Of a stretch of 32,908 nucleotides of DNA, positions 15,092 to 22,471 are shown piece by piece (positions within the stretch are counted from its first letter, which is position 1; each line of letters opens with the position of its first letter). A program made the position numbers and the translations under genes. The notes under the pieces were generated by a model, which saw only the letters and a program-made list of their open reading frames with translations, was not told the origin of the DNA and did no database searches. Source of the DNA: Thermoproteota archaeon (GTDB lineage Archaea > Korarchaeota > Korarchaeia > Korarchaeales > Korarchaeaceae); contig JAOZFH010000014.1 of the NCBI GenBank assembly GCA_027491415.1, forward strand, positions 1 through 32,908. Reading direction: 5' to 3'.

Positions 15092-15875
15092 GCCCGTCGA
15101 GGACTTCATGAATCGGGACCCCATCTCCGTGAGCAAGGACGAGCAGATCGGGGTGGCCCTGGAGATAATGGAGAGGAGGGGCATCACCCACCTGCCCGTC
15201 CTCTCTGGGTCGAGAGTGGTGGGCGTAATAGCCGCCTGGGATCTCATGGAGGGCCTGGGGTCTGCCAGGCTCCAGAGAGTCGTCTCCCGGAGGGTATACG
15301 TGAGCTCGCTCATGACGGAGCCCGCGATAACGGTGAGCCCAAAGGACACCCTCGACAGAGCCATCTCGCTCTTCAAGGACCGAGACATAAGCTTCCTCCC
15401 CGTGGTGGACGGAGACGGGAACCTCCTCGGGACCCTCACGGAGACCGACCTCATGGGACTACTCTCAGATAGGTCCGACCCACCCGTGAGCGAGCTCATG
15501 ACCGTCAACTACCCCAGGACCCTCCCGATCGACCGCATAGTGCACGCAAGATCGAAGATGCTAGAGACGGGGGCCAGGGTTCTCCCCGTGGTTGACCAGG
15601 GGACCGTCGTCGGGCTCGTGACCGACTTCATCCTAGCGAAGGCGTTCATGGAGATCAGGGAGAAGATCGACCCCAAGAGGATGGATGCGGCCGTGAGAAG
15701 GATTCTCATCGAGGACGTGATGATGGAGAGCCCCCCTACACTAAGCCCGACCGATCGCGCGGGGCGGGCCGCCGAGGTTCTCTCAGGGCACGGTATTCCG
15801 GCCGTTCCGGTCGTGGAGAGAGACCTCTCTCTGACTGGGGTTATCGCTAGGAAGGCCCTGCTGGACTTGATCTGA
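15072..15875 (+). CDS. Four-CBS-domain protein
   Basis: The 267-residue protein also has four CBS motifs: VEDFMNRDPISVSKDEQI, VSSLMTEPAITVSPKDTL, VSELMTVNYPRTLPIDRI and IEDVMMESPPTLSPTDRA, with matching second halves (VVGVIAAWDLM, LLGTLTETDLM, VVGLVTDFILA, LTGVIARKALL). The last two motifs deviate most from the consensus. The TTG start lies inside the end of the previous gene, which implies translational coupling. The downstream UbiA-type gene is convergent, so this is the end of the CBS operon. The ligand and partner are unknown. Confidence 0.9.
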   Translation: MGRLRSKPVEDFMNRDPISVSKDEQIGVALEIMERRGITHLPVLSGSRVVGVIAAWDLMEGLGSARLQRVVSRRVYVSSLMTEPAITVSPKDTLDRAISLFKDRDISFLPVVDGDGNLLGTLTETDLMGLLSDRSDPPVSELMTVNYPRTLPIDRIVHARSKMLETGARVLPVVDQGTVVGLVTDFILAKAFMEIREKIDPKRMDAAVRRILIEDVMMESPPTLSPTDRAGRAAEVLSGHGIPAVPVVERDLSLTGVIARKALLDLI

Positions 15876-15891
15876 CCCTGGCAGCGATCGC

Positions 15892-16740
15892 TCAAAGCAC
15901 GACCAGGTTGTCCAGGAGCATGGAGACCAGCCCGAGCATCATGGCGGACTTGAGGATTCCGCTCACCGCCCCCGCACTCTCTGGCGCGATTCCGACTGAT
16001 CTCCTGGCGGCCTCGAGGAGGATCGCGCCAGCCACAGTGGATCCCACGGCGTAGATCTTGCCGGTGAGGCCCATCGCTATGGGTGCGGCCGTCAGGGCAA
16101 TCGTAGTCAGGGTTAGGCCTATTATCACACGCCGCGTTGCCTCTACCCCGGCCGCTATGGGAAACGTCTTGAGACCCAGCGCGCTGTCTCCGGGTAGATC
16201 CTCCACCCCCTTAACAAGCTCTCTCGCCGTGTTTGAGGTGAACGCGATCAGAGAGAAGAGGATGACCTTCACCGGCAGGTCGCCGGCGGCCAGCGCTCCG
16301 TAGAGCAGGGTGCACGCCACGCCCAGACTGACCAGGAGGTTTCCAGGTAGGCCCGTGGCCTTTACTCTGGCGGCGTACAGGAGGTACGCAGCCGAGAAGG
16401 CCGCCGCCATTAGGCCCAGGGCGAGCCCCTGCAGAAACGCTATTGCGGTAGCCGTGAGCGAGAGGGAGGCGTAGGTCAGTATCGCCTCTGCCCTGCTGAC
16501 GACTCCGCTGGGTATCGGCCTCCACGGCTTGTTGATCCTGTCAATCTCCACGTCAAAGTAGTCGTTCACCGCATTGCCGGCCATGAGCACGAGAGGGGGG
16601 ACTATCGCCGCCAGGAGCAGGTCGCGCGAAACGTCCGCCCGGACGGTCGTCCACCCCACGATCGGACCTATCGCGGCCATGACTGCGTTCTTGGGGCGGA
16701 GCAGCCTGAGGAAACCCGCTAACCTTCGCGCGATTCGCAT
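15892..16740 (-). CDS. UbiA-family digeranylgeranylglyceryl phosphate synthase (probable)
   Basis: Membrane prenyltransferase that adds the second geranylgeranyl chain to glycerol-1-phosphate in archaeal ether-lipid synthesis. From the ATG at 16740 it has 282 residues and about eight hydrophobic helices. The first Asp-rich motif is GNAVNDYFDVEIDRINKPWR (N59, D60, D63, D67), followed by PIPSG. The second is KGVEDLPGDSALGLKT (D181, D185). KPWRPIPSG is typical of the DGGGP synthase branch. The open frame extends 144 codons further upstream, but that part has no family similarity and overlaps the divergent oxidoreductase. The start lies 26 nt from a shared TATA element, so it is probably leaderless. 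Other UbiA substrates are possible. Confidence 0.9.
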   Translation of the reverse strand: MRIARRLAGFLRLLRPKNAVMAAIGPIVGWTTVRADVSRDLLLAAIVPPLVLMAGNAVNDYFDVEIDRINKPWRPIPSGVVSRAEAILTYASLSLTATAIAFLQGLALGLMAAAFSAAYLLYAARVKATGLPGNLLVSLGVACTLLYGALAAGDLPVKVILFSLIAFTSNTARELVKGVEDLPGDSALGLKTFPIAAGVEATRRVIIGLTLTTIALTAAPIAMGLTGKIYAVGSTVAGAILLEAARRSVGIAPESAGAVSGILKSAMMLGLVSMLLDNLVVL

Positions 16741-16761
16741 CGGACCCAGTCGGCTTCGCCA

Positions 16762-16770
16762 CTTTATATT
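16762..16770. promoter_or_regulatory. Shared TATA element, exactly midway between two divergent starts
   Basis: ctttatatt is the only AT-rich tract in the 52-nt spacer. The centre of its last 8 nt is 26-27 nt from both the UbiA-family ATG (16740) and the oxidoreductase ATG (16793). This is the normal archaeal TATA-to-start distance in both directions, so both mRNAs should be leaderless. Confidence 0.7.
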
Positions 16771-16792
16771 GCCTGAGGGGACGCTCGCCGAG

Positions 16793-17710
16793 ATGCGGAA
16801 GGTGAGGGTGGGCGTCGTTGGATGCGGCTGGTTTGGCCGAGCCCACGCCCGCGTATACCGGACCCTTGCGGGGGTAGAACTCGTCGCGGTCTCCGACATT
16901 GACCTGCAGCTCGCGAGATCCGTCGCAGAGGGGTACGGGATAGAGGCGTATGGGTCCGCCGGGGAGATGGTGGAGCGCGCCGACTTGGACGCGGTGAGCG
17001 TTGTGGTCACCCCCCAGAAGCTTGTGGAGGCGGCCACCGAGGTGTTGGAGGCCGGGGCGCACGCTCTCGTGGAGAAGCCCGTGGCCACCTCGCTGAGCGA
17101 GCTCGAGGCCCTCCGATCCGCGGCCTCCAAGGCCGGGGCACTGGTGGTGCCCGGCTTCATAGAGCTGTTCAATCCGGGCTACAGGCTCCTCAAGAAGCTC
17201 GTCCAAGGGGGGGAGCTTGGGGACCTGTACGTGGTCTCCGGGAAGAGGATAGGAAGGTCCCCCAAGAGGCAGGTGAAGTGGCAGATCGGGGTCTCGCTGG
17301 ACCTGGGTGTGCACGAGGCCTACGTTCAACTCGACCTGTTAAACGAGGATCCAGAGAGTGTTTGGGCCTTCCGGCGCTCCGTACTTGGGAACGAGGCTGA
17401 AGACGTGGCGCTGTACATCATGGAGTATCCCAGCGGCGTGGTTGGGGTCATAGAGGCGAACTGGCTCACCCCCATCAGCTACCGCGCGGTCCGCGTCTCC
17501 GGGTCGAGGGGGAGCGCCGAGCTGGATTATCTGAGGCAGACTGTGATTCTGGACAGGTCAGACAGGTCCTCAATCCTCCGAACCAGGTGGTCTGAGCCAT
17601 TAGCCGAGGAGCTGGCGTACTTCGTTCAGCACGTCAGGGAGGGAAGGGAGCCCGACCTCAACCTAGACGCGGTGGAGAGGGTCCTCTCGCTGGTTCTCTC
17701 GGGGAGGTGA
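16793..17710 (+). CDS. Gfo/Idh/MocA-family NAD(P)-dependent oxidoreductase
   Basis: The 305-residue protein has an N-terminal Rossmann fold (VRVGVVGCGWFGRAHARVY; VAVSDID), the family motif VEKPVATS that contacts the cofactor and active site, and a C-terminal substrate domain with the likely catalytic DLGVHEAY. Members oxidise or reduce sugars, inositols and related compounds, and this substrate cannot be predicted. The ATG at 16793 is chosen because the Rossmann fold begins two residues later and the TATA element is 26 nt upstream. A frame extension upstream to 16574 overlaps the divergent UbiA-family gene. The final AGG TGA forms the ribosome site of the endonuclease gene. Confidence 0.92.
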   Translation: MRKVRVGVVGCGWFGRAHARVYRTLAGVELVAVSDIDLQLARSVAEGYGIEAYGSAGEMVERADLDAVSVVVTPQKLVEAATEVLEAGAHALVEKPVATSLSELEALRSAASKAGALVVPGFIELFNPGYRLLKKLVQGGELGDLYVVSGKRIGRSPKRQVKWQIGVSLDLGVHEAYVQLDLLNEDPESVWAFRRSVLGNEAEDVALYIMEYPSGVVGVIEANWLTPISYRAVRVSGSRGSAELDYLRQTVILDRSDRSSILRTRWSEPLAEELAYFVQHVREGREPDLNLDAVERVLSLVLSGR

Positions 17711-17715
17711 TCCCC

Positions 17716-18807
17716 TTGGGAACCCTGCAGGGATCGCTCGGGGACGAGCGGGTGGTCGTCACCGGAGAGCTCTCTGAGCTGGCGGAGCTGGCGGAGAAGG
17801 GGTACGGCTCGCTCGAGGGGGGCGCCCTCCGGCTGACCCTGATAGAGGCAGCCGAGCTGGCCCGTCAGGGAGTGCTGAAGGTCGTGGATCGCGGGAAACC
17901 GGTCGAGACCCCGGAGCTTATCGAGCTCATCGCGAGGTCCAATCCCGAGGACTTCCTGAGGTTCCTCGTCTACAGCGACCTCAGGAAGCACGGGAGGGTG
18001 CTCCGGGTCGAGCCGGCCACACCCTTCCTGCGCCTCTACCCGCGCGGTGGGCGAATAGGGAGATCCGTTGCCAAGTCCCTTGTTCTCCCCCTTTCAGAGG
18101 ACGAGCCGATCACCCACTCCGAGCTTCTAGACTACGTCAAGTACGCTGGGAGGCTGAGGAGGAGCCTCGTGATGGCCGTCGTGGACGACGAGATGAACGT
18201 CACGTACTACGAGGCCACCGGCTTCCTCCCGCAGCCGATAGGGCCCCCCCGGATCCCAGAGGGCCTGAGGGTGACCGGCAGGCTCACCCACGACAGGGTG
18301 ATAGTCTGGGACCCCGAGAAGGCCGACGCCCTCTACGCGGGCGGATTCTGGGGGCACCACATAGGGGTCGAGAAGCCGAGGCCGAAAACCCCCTACCGAC
18401 TTCCGCTTCAGATGTCCCTGTTCGAGGCGCTCTACCTCGTCGAGGCGGGGGTTCTCGACGTAGAGTCTCCTAACGGGGGCCTGTCGGCCGACGACCTGAG
18501 GAGAATCCTGTCAGAGGTTAGAAGGGACGCGGAGGCCAGGTATCTGGTGTTCAAGAGGTGGAGAGACCTGGGTTACGTCGCCAAGCCGGCCTCCAAGTAC
18601 GGATCTGACTTCATGGTGTATGAGAGGGGGCCCGGAATAGATCACGCCCCCTACCTGTGCCTCGTGGGACGAGCGGAGTCCAAAATAACTCCCGTAGAGC
18701 TGATAAGGGCTGGCAGGATCGCCACAAGCGTGAGGAAGTCCCTGGTCGTATCTGTGGTCGCAGGGGATTCGATTCTGAGCTACAAGCTCGAGTGGTACAA
18801 GCCCTGA
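17716..18807 (+). CDS. endA: tRNA-splicing endonuclease, two-domain (alpha2) type
   Basis: Cleaves introns at bulge-helix-bulge motifs in tRNA and rRNA precursors. The protein of about 363 residues is two fused endonuclease units. The C-terminal unit has the catalytic triad pattern KYGSDFMVYERGPG (Y295), IDHAPYLC (H310) and SVRKSLVV (K341). The N-terminal unit keeps the fold (SDLRKHGRVLRV, RIGRSVAKSLVL) but lacks the Tyr/His, the usual structural half of alpha2 enzymes. The TTG at 17716 has GGTGA exactly 5 nt upstream. A GTG at 17707 overlapping the previous stop is the alternative. An intron matching its canonical substrate is in the tRNA-Gly gene at 27.1 kb. Confidence 0.93.
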   Translation: MGTLQGSLGDERVVVTGELSELAELAEKGYGSLEGGALRLTLIEAAELARQGVLKVVDRGKPVETPELIELIARSNPEDFLRFLVYSDLRKHGRVLRVEPATPFLRLYPRGGRIGRSVAKSLVLPLSEDEPITHSELLDYVKYAGRLRRSLVMAVVDDEMNVTYYEATGFLPQPIGPPRIPEGLRVTGRLTHDRVIVWDPEKADALYAGGFWGHHIGVEKPRPKTPYRLPLQMSLFEALYLVEAGVLDVESPNGGLSADDLRRILSEVRRDAEARYLVFKRWRDLGYVAKPASKYGSDFMVYERGPGIDHAPYLCLVGRAESKITPVELIRAGRIATSVRKSLVVSVVAGDSILSYKLEWYKP

Positions 18808-18816
18808 CCACCAAGG

Positions 18817-19236
18817 TCACTCAAGCTCGGATATTCTGCCTGACAGCTTCTGGGCCAAGAGTTCTGCTCTTATTCCCTTCCTCTCCGCCAACTCCAGGGT
18901 CACCTGTGCTCCCGCCCCCGACACCTCGAGTTCCTCCAGCGGGAGGGCGAAGAAAACCCCTCTCTTAAGCTTCTTGAACTTCACGACGACCCAGGCAGAT
19001 GCTCCGAGGGCTCGAGACAGCTTCTCGAGGGACTCTATCTCGCCTATGGGCACGTAGGCCCTGTCCGACGAGGTGGTCTTCACCTCTATCACGGCGAGGC
19101 CTCCGGGCCCACCCGCCACGACGTCGGCTGAGGGGAGGCCCGTCGAGCCGCTCCCGGCCACCCTGACCGCGCCGATCCCTTGCCTCCAGAAGAGCCTGAC
19201 CAGGTCTCTCTCGGCCTGGGACCCCCGTCGGGGCAT
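18817..19236 (-). CDS. hjc: Holliday junction resolvase Hjc
   Basis: Archaeal structure-specific nuclease that cuts four-way DNA junctions during recombination and fork repair. From the ATG at 19236 it has 139 residues: MPRRGSQAERDLVRLFWRQG, ADVVAGGPGGLAVIEVKTTS and later WVVVKFKKLKRGVFFAL. E9, D38, E51 and K53 fit the E-D-ExK nuclease spacing known from Sulfolobus Hjc. A longer frame upstream (to 19299) lacks similarity. It starts 2 nt after the stop of the methionine aminopeptidase gene, in one operon, and ends 9 nt from the convergent endonuclease gene. Confidence 0.94.
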   Translation of the reverse strand: MPRRGSQAERDLVRLFWRQGIGAVRVAGSGSTGLPSADVVAGGPGGLAVIEVKTTSSDRAYVPIGEIESLEKLSRALGASAWVVVKFKKLKRGVFFALPLEELEVSGAGAQVTLELAERKGIRAELLAQKLSGRISELE

Positions 19237-19238
19237 TG

Positions 19239-20144
19239 CTATCCCCCCCTTGTGAGGGGCAGCGCCCCGGACTCCGTGACCACGTACGTGTCCTCCCACT
19301 GGGCCACCGGCCCCCCTCTAGACTCGACGAGCGGCGGGTACTCCCGCAGCCCCCTCTTCTTCACGAGCCTCCTGATGGCGTACTCCACCCTCATGCCCGT
19401 GATCGGAATAAGCCACCTCTCGCAGAACGGCAGCCTCTTGAAAGTGTCTCTGGCGGCGACCATGACCCTCCTCTCGGCGACGTCCGAGGTTCGGACGTTC
19501 TTGGCATACGAGAATATGTACCCAGGGCGCGCCTCCACCACGAAGCCCGAGCCCTCGGGGGTAGTCACGAACGGCTCCACGGCGAATACGTCGCCCACCC
19601 TGAACTTGTAGAGGCTGAGCCTCTGGGGGACGTTCGGGACGTCGACGCCAGCGTGCAGCTTGTACTCAGATATCTTGTGCCCGGCGAGGTTTACGATCGG
19701 CTGAAGTCCCCTTGACCTGATCTCATCGTAGATGGCCCTGCTGACCGCCTTCACCGGGACTCCCGGAGCCATCGTCCTGCCCGCGGCCTCGAGGGCAGCA
19801 CGCGCCGCCTCCACAAGCGAGCCGTAGTTCCCGCTGAGGTCTACGGTCCTGGCGGCGTCTACGATGAGGCCGCCGTGTCGGGCGCCCACGTCGACCTTCA
19901 GGAGGGCACCCTCGGGGACGACGGCATCGTCCTCTGGCGGCGGGGTGTAGTGCGCTGCAACCTCGTTGATCGAGAGGTTGACGGGAAAGGCAGGCTCGTA
20001 GCCCACCTCCCTTATCTCCGACTCAATCGACTCTGCGACCTCCAGGAGCTTGACCCCTGGCCTGATCTCTCGAACGACCCTGTCGAGGAGAGAGCCCACG
20101 AACCTGCCCAACTCCACGTAATCTGGCGGGAGGTCGAACCCCAT
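19239..20144 (-). CDS. map: Methionine aminopeptidase, type 2
   Basis: Removes the initiator methionine from nascent proteins. It has 301 residues, close to archaeal type 2 enzymes, and the five metal ligands are recognisable: D85 (KVDVG), D96 (IVDAAR), H156 (LAGHKI), E190 (AVEPF) and the Glu of QWEDT near residue 287. The helical type 2 insert is present. The ATG at 20144 is about 31 nt from the AT-rich element shared with the divergent Sua5 gene, so the leader is very short. hjc follows after 2 nt. Confidence 0.95.
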   Translation of the reverse strand: MGFDLPPDYVELGRFVGSLLDRVVREIRPGVKLLEVAESIESEIREVGYEPAFPVNLSINEVAAHYTPPPEDDAVVPEGALLKVDVGARHGGLIVDAARTVDLSGNYGSLVEAARAALEAAGRTMAPGVPVKAVSRAIYDEIRSRGLQPIVNLAGHKISEYKLHAGVDVPNVPQRLSLYKFRVGDVFAVEPFVTTPEGSGFVVEARPGYIFSYAKNVRTSDVAERRVMVAARDTFKRLPFCERWLIPITGMRVEYAIRRLVKKRGLREYPPLVESRGGPVAQWEDTYVVTESGALPLTRGG

Positions 20145-20170
20145 CTTTCGGCTTCCGAGTTGCGGCGATG

Positions 20171-20179
20171 ATTAATTTA
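20171..20179. promoter_or_regulatory. TATA-like element between map and sua5
   Basis: attaattta is the only AT-rich tract in this divergent spacer. It is about 31 nt from the map ATG. To the right it would start transcription near 20200, which is downstream of the first possible Sua5 ATG (20182). This favours the TTG at 20212, which has GGAGG 6 nt upstream. Confidence 0.55.
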
Positions 20180-20211
20180 ACATGGAGTGCTCAAAAGCCA
20201 GGAGGGCGCAG

Positions 20212-20844
20212 TTGCGCAGGATCATAGCGAGATCTGGGTGCAGCGAGGAGGGATTCAGGATCGCGGTAGAGGTCTTGGGGAGGGGCGGCCTCGTTATCTA
20301 CCCTACAGACACTACCTACGGGTTGGCAGCCGACGCGGAGAACAGGGAGGCCGTGCTGAAGGTCTACAGGGTCAAGGTGAGGCCGAGGAGCAACCCGCTC
20401 ACGATCGCGGTAGGCGACTTCGAGATGATGGCCCGCTACGCGGTCTTTGATGAGAGGCTCGAGAGCTTCATGAGGGAGTTCCTGCCCGGGGCCGTCACGT
20501 TCATTCTGCCGAAGACCGAGAAGGTCCCGGATGAGGTGAACCCCAGGGCGATAGGCGTGAGGATCCCAAACAACCCCATAGCCATCGAGCTGGTTCAGAG
20601 GTTCGGGAGGGCCATAACCGCCACCAGCGCCAACATCAGCGGAAGGCCCCCCGCCTACACGCCGGAAGAGGCTATGATGGCCCTCCCCGATGCCGACCTT
20701 ATAATAGATGCTGGCCCCCTCCCCAGGGGACTGGCCTCTACGGTCGTGGACCTCACCTCCGGGAGGCCAGAACTCGTGAGGCAGGGGCCCGTCCCCTTCG
20801 AGGAGATCCTGAAGAAGTTCCAGGAGGTGGTTGGGGGCGCTTGA
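20212..20844 (+). CDS. L-threonylcarbamoyladenylate synthase (Sua5/YrdC family)
   Basis: Makes threonylcarbamoyl-AMP from threonine, bicarbonate and ATP, the first step of t6A37 formation on ANN-decoding tRNAs. The protein of about 210 residues is a YrdC domain without a C-terminal Sua5 domain. It has VLGRGGLVIYPTDTTYGLAA, VKVRPRSNPLTI (the KxRPxxxPL motif), LPGAVTFILPK, IGVRIPNNP and ATSANISGRP. The TTG at 20212 is supported by GGAGG with 6-nt spacing and by promoter position. An ATG at 20182 would add 10 residues. The stop overlaps the start of Kae1 (TTGA), so the two t6A enzymes are translationally linked. Confidence 0.94.
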   Translation: MRRIIARSGCSEEGFRIAVEVLGRGGLVIYPTDTTYGLAADAENREAVLKVYRVKVRPRSNPLTIAVGDFEMMARYAVFDERLESFMREFLPGAVTFILPKTEKVPDEVNPRAIGVRIPNNPIAIELVQRFGRAITATSANISGRPPAYTPEEAMMALPDADLIIDAGPLPRGLASTVVDLTSGRPELVRQGPVPFEEILKKFQEVVGGA

Positions 20845-21851
20845 TCGCCCTGGGGATTGAGTCCACCGCTCACACCTTCGGCGTGGGCCTGGCGACCTCA
20901 GAGGGCGAGATATTGGCCAACGCCAGGTCCGTCCTCAAGTCCCCCGAAGGCGGGCTCAAGCCGGGTGAGGCTGCGGAGCACCACGCGAGGAATGCCAGGT
21001 CCGTCATCGAGACCGCCCTGAGGGAGGCTGACATCTCGCTGGGTGACGTTGACCTCGTCGGCTTCGCCCAGGGGCCCGGCCTGGGCCAGCCGCTCCAAGT
21101 GGGCGCCGTGGCAGCCAGGACGCTCGCGCTCCGCCTGGGCGTCCCACTAGTTGGGGTGAACCACCCGATAGCCCACATAGAGATCGGGAGGCTGGTTACC
21201 GGGGCTAGAGATCCCCTGGTGGTCTACGTCTCGGGCGGAAACACGCAGATCATGGTTCACCGCGAGAAGGGATTCAGGATCATCGGTGAGACCCTAGACA
21301 TAGGCCTGGGCAACGCTCAGGAGAAGGTGGGCCGCCTTCTGGGCTTCCCCTTTCCGGCAGGCCCCCACCTGGATCGCGTGGAGGGAGGCTGGGTCGACCT
21401 GCCTTACACCGTGAAGGGCATGGACCTCTCGTTCAGCGGCATCGTCACGGAGGTCGAGAGGAGGCTCAAGGAGGGAGCTGACAGGGACGACGTGGCCTGG
21501 AGCTTCGTGGAGGTCGCCTTCTCCATGCTGGCAGAGGTGACCGAGAGGGCCCTCGCGGCAACGGGTCGGGACGAGGTCCTGATCGTGGGAGGGGTAGCCG
21601 CCTCGCCCAGGCTCCAGGAGAAGATCAGGACCATGTGCGAGGCCAGGGGCGCCAGGATGCTGGTGCCCCCGCCAGAGTACCTCAGGGATAACGGGGCCAT
21701 GATCGCCTGGACGGCCCTCCTGGCCTACGCCCAGTTCGGTCCCCTCGGAGTGGAGGAGAGTGCTATCAAGCCGAGGTGGAGGCCTGACGAGGTCGAGTGG
21801 AAGCTCTTAGGGCCCGAGGAGTTGCGCTTAATACTGAGGGATCGTTCCTAG
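20841..21851 (+). CDS. kae1: tRNA N6-threonylcarbamoyl transferase Kae1 (TsaD family)
   Basis: Catalytic KEOPS subunit that moves the threonylcarbamoyl group from the Sua5 product to A37 of tRNA. The 336-residue protein has MIALGIESTAHTFGVGLA, the metal-binding HPIAH (H108, H112), VVYVSGGNTQI, DLSFSGI and LRDNGAMIAWTA (D283). The usual GNALDxF segment reads GNAQEKV, a small departure. The Bud32 kinase is not fused and no other KEOPS subunit is nearby. The TTG start overlaps the Sua5 stop with GGAGGTGG upstream. This is a direct pathway neighbour pair. Confidence 0.95.
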   Translation: MIALGIESTAHTFGVGLATSEGEILANARSVLKSPEGGLKPGEAAEHHARNARSVIETALREADISLGDVDLVGFAQGPGLGQPLQVGAVAARTLALRLGVPLVGVNHPIAHIEIGRLVTGARDPLVVYVSGGNTQIMVHREKGFRIIGETLDIGLGNAQEKVGRLLGFPFPAGPHLDRVEGGWVDLPYTVKGMDLSFSGIVTEVERRLKEGADRDDVAWSFVEVAFSMLAEVTERALAATGRDEVLIVGGVAASPRLQEKIRTMCEARGARMLVPPPEYLRDNGAMIAWTALLAYAQFGPLGVEESAIKPRWRPDEVEWKLLGPEELRLILRDRS

Positions 21852-21868
21852 GTCCGGGTGCCCGGGCC

Positions 21869-22471
21869 TTGAAGATATGCCTCACAGGCTTCACCGGAAC
21901 TGGGAAGAGCACCCTAGCAAGGAGGCTCGCTGCCCACTACGGGCTGGACTACGTCTCCGGTGGAAACGTCCTCAAAAAGCTCATTGGCGGTGAAGAGGCT
22001 CTCAGTGACCCTGGATGGTGGGAGAGGGAGGGTGGTAAGCGCGCAATGGAGCTCAGGAAGCAGGACCCGAGCTTCGACAGGAGGGTGGACGAGGAACTCA
22101 TCAGGCTCGCGATGGAGAGGGGGGACGTGGTGCTGGACTCGTGGACCATGGCCTACCTGCTCGAGGCCGACGACAAGGTGGCGATCTTCCTCAAGGCTGA
22201 CCTCGGAGTCAGGGCCGAGAGGGTGGCCAAGAGGGATGGGACGAGCGTTGAGGAGGCCAAGGTGGCCATTCTCAGGAAGGATGCAGAGACCAAGAAGATC
22301 TACCTCTCCCTCTACGGATTCAGGCTCGGGGAGGACCTGAGCCCATTCAACCTAGTTCTCGACACCACCAGGCTGTCCGCGGACGAGACCTTCGACGTGG
22401 TCAGGAGGTTCATCGACTACTGGTTTAACGTCAGGCTCGGGAGGGGTGATCTCAATGATAAGGAGGAGTGA
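21869..22471 (+). CDS. cmk: Cytidylate kinase (archaeal, AdK-like)
   Basis: Phosphorylates CMP/dCMP to the diphosphate. The protein of about 200 residues has a P-loop GFTGTGKST (7-15), YVSGGNVLKKL, DRRVDEELIRLAMERGDVVLD, then a lid-like region RVAKRDGTSVEEAK and LYGFRLGEDLSPFNLVLDT, matching archaeal cytidylate kinases. The TTG at 21869 places the P-loop normally. An open frame to 21797 extends into kae1 without similarity. Its 3' end overlaps deoC by 17 nt, so it belongs to the sua5-kae1-cmk-deoC operon. Confidence 0.85.
   Translation: MKICLTGFTGTGKSTLARRLAAHYGLDYVSGGNVLKKLIGGEEALSDPGWWEREGGKRAMELRKQDPSFDRRVDEELIRLAMERGDVVLDSWTMAYLLEADDKVAIFLKADLGVRAERVAKRDGTSVEEAKVAILRKDAETKKIYLSLYGFRLGEDLSPFNLVLDTTRLSADETFDVVRRFIDYWFNVRLGRGDLNDKEE

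Noticed and set aside
16741-17172. 144-codon upstream extension of the UbiA-family gene
   Set aside because: It is Ser/Thr/Ala-rich, antisense to the oxidoreductase, crosses the shared promoter and lacks similarity. The ATG at 16740 fits the family.
19237-19299. 21-codon N-terminal extension of Hjc
   Set aside because: It overlaps the end of the methionine aminopeptidase gene and Hjc proteins begin at the RRGSQAER segment.
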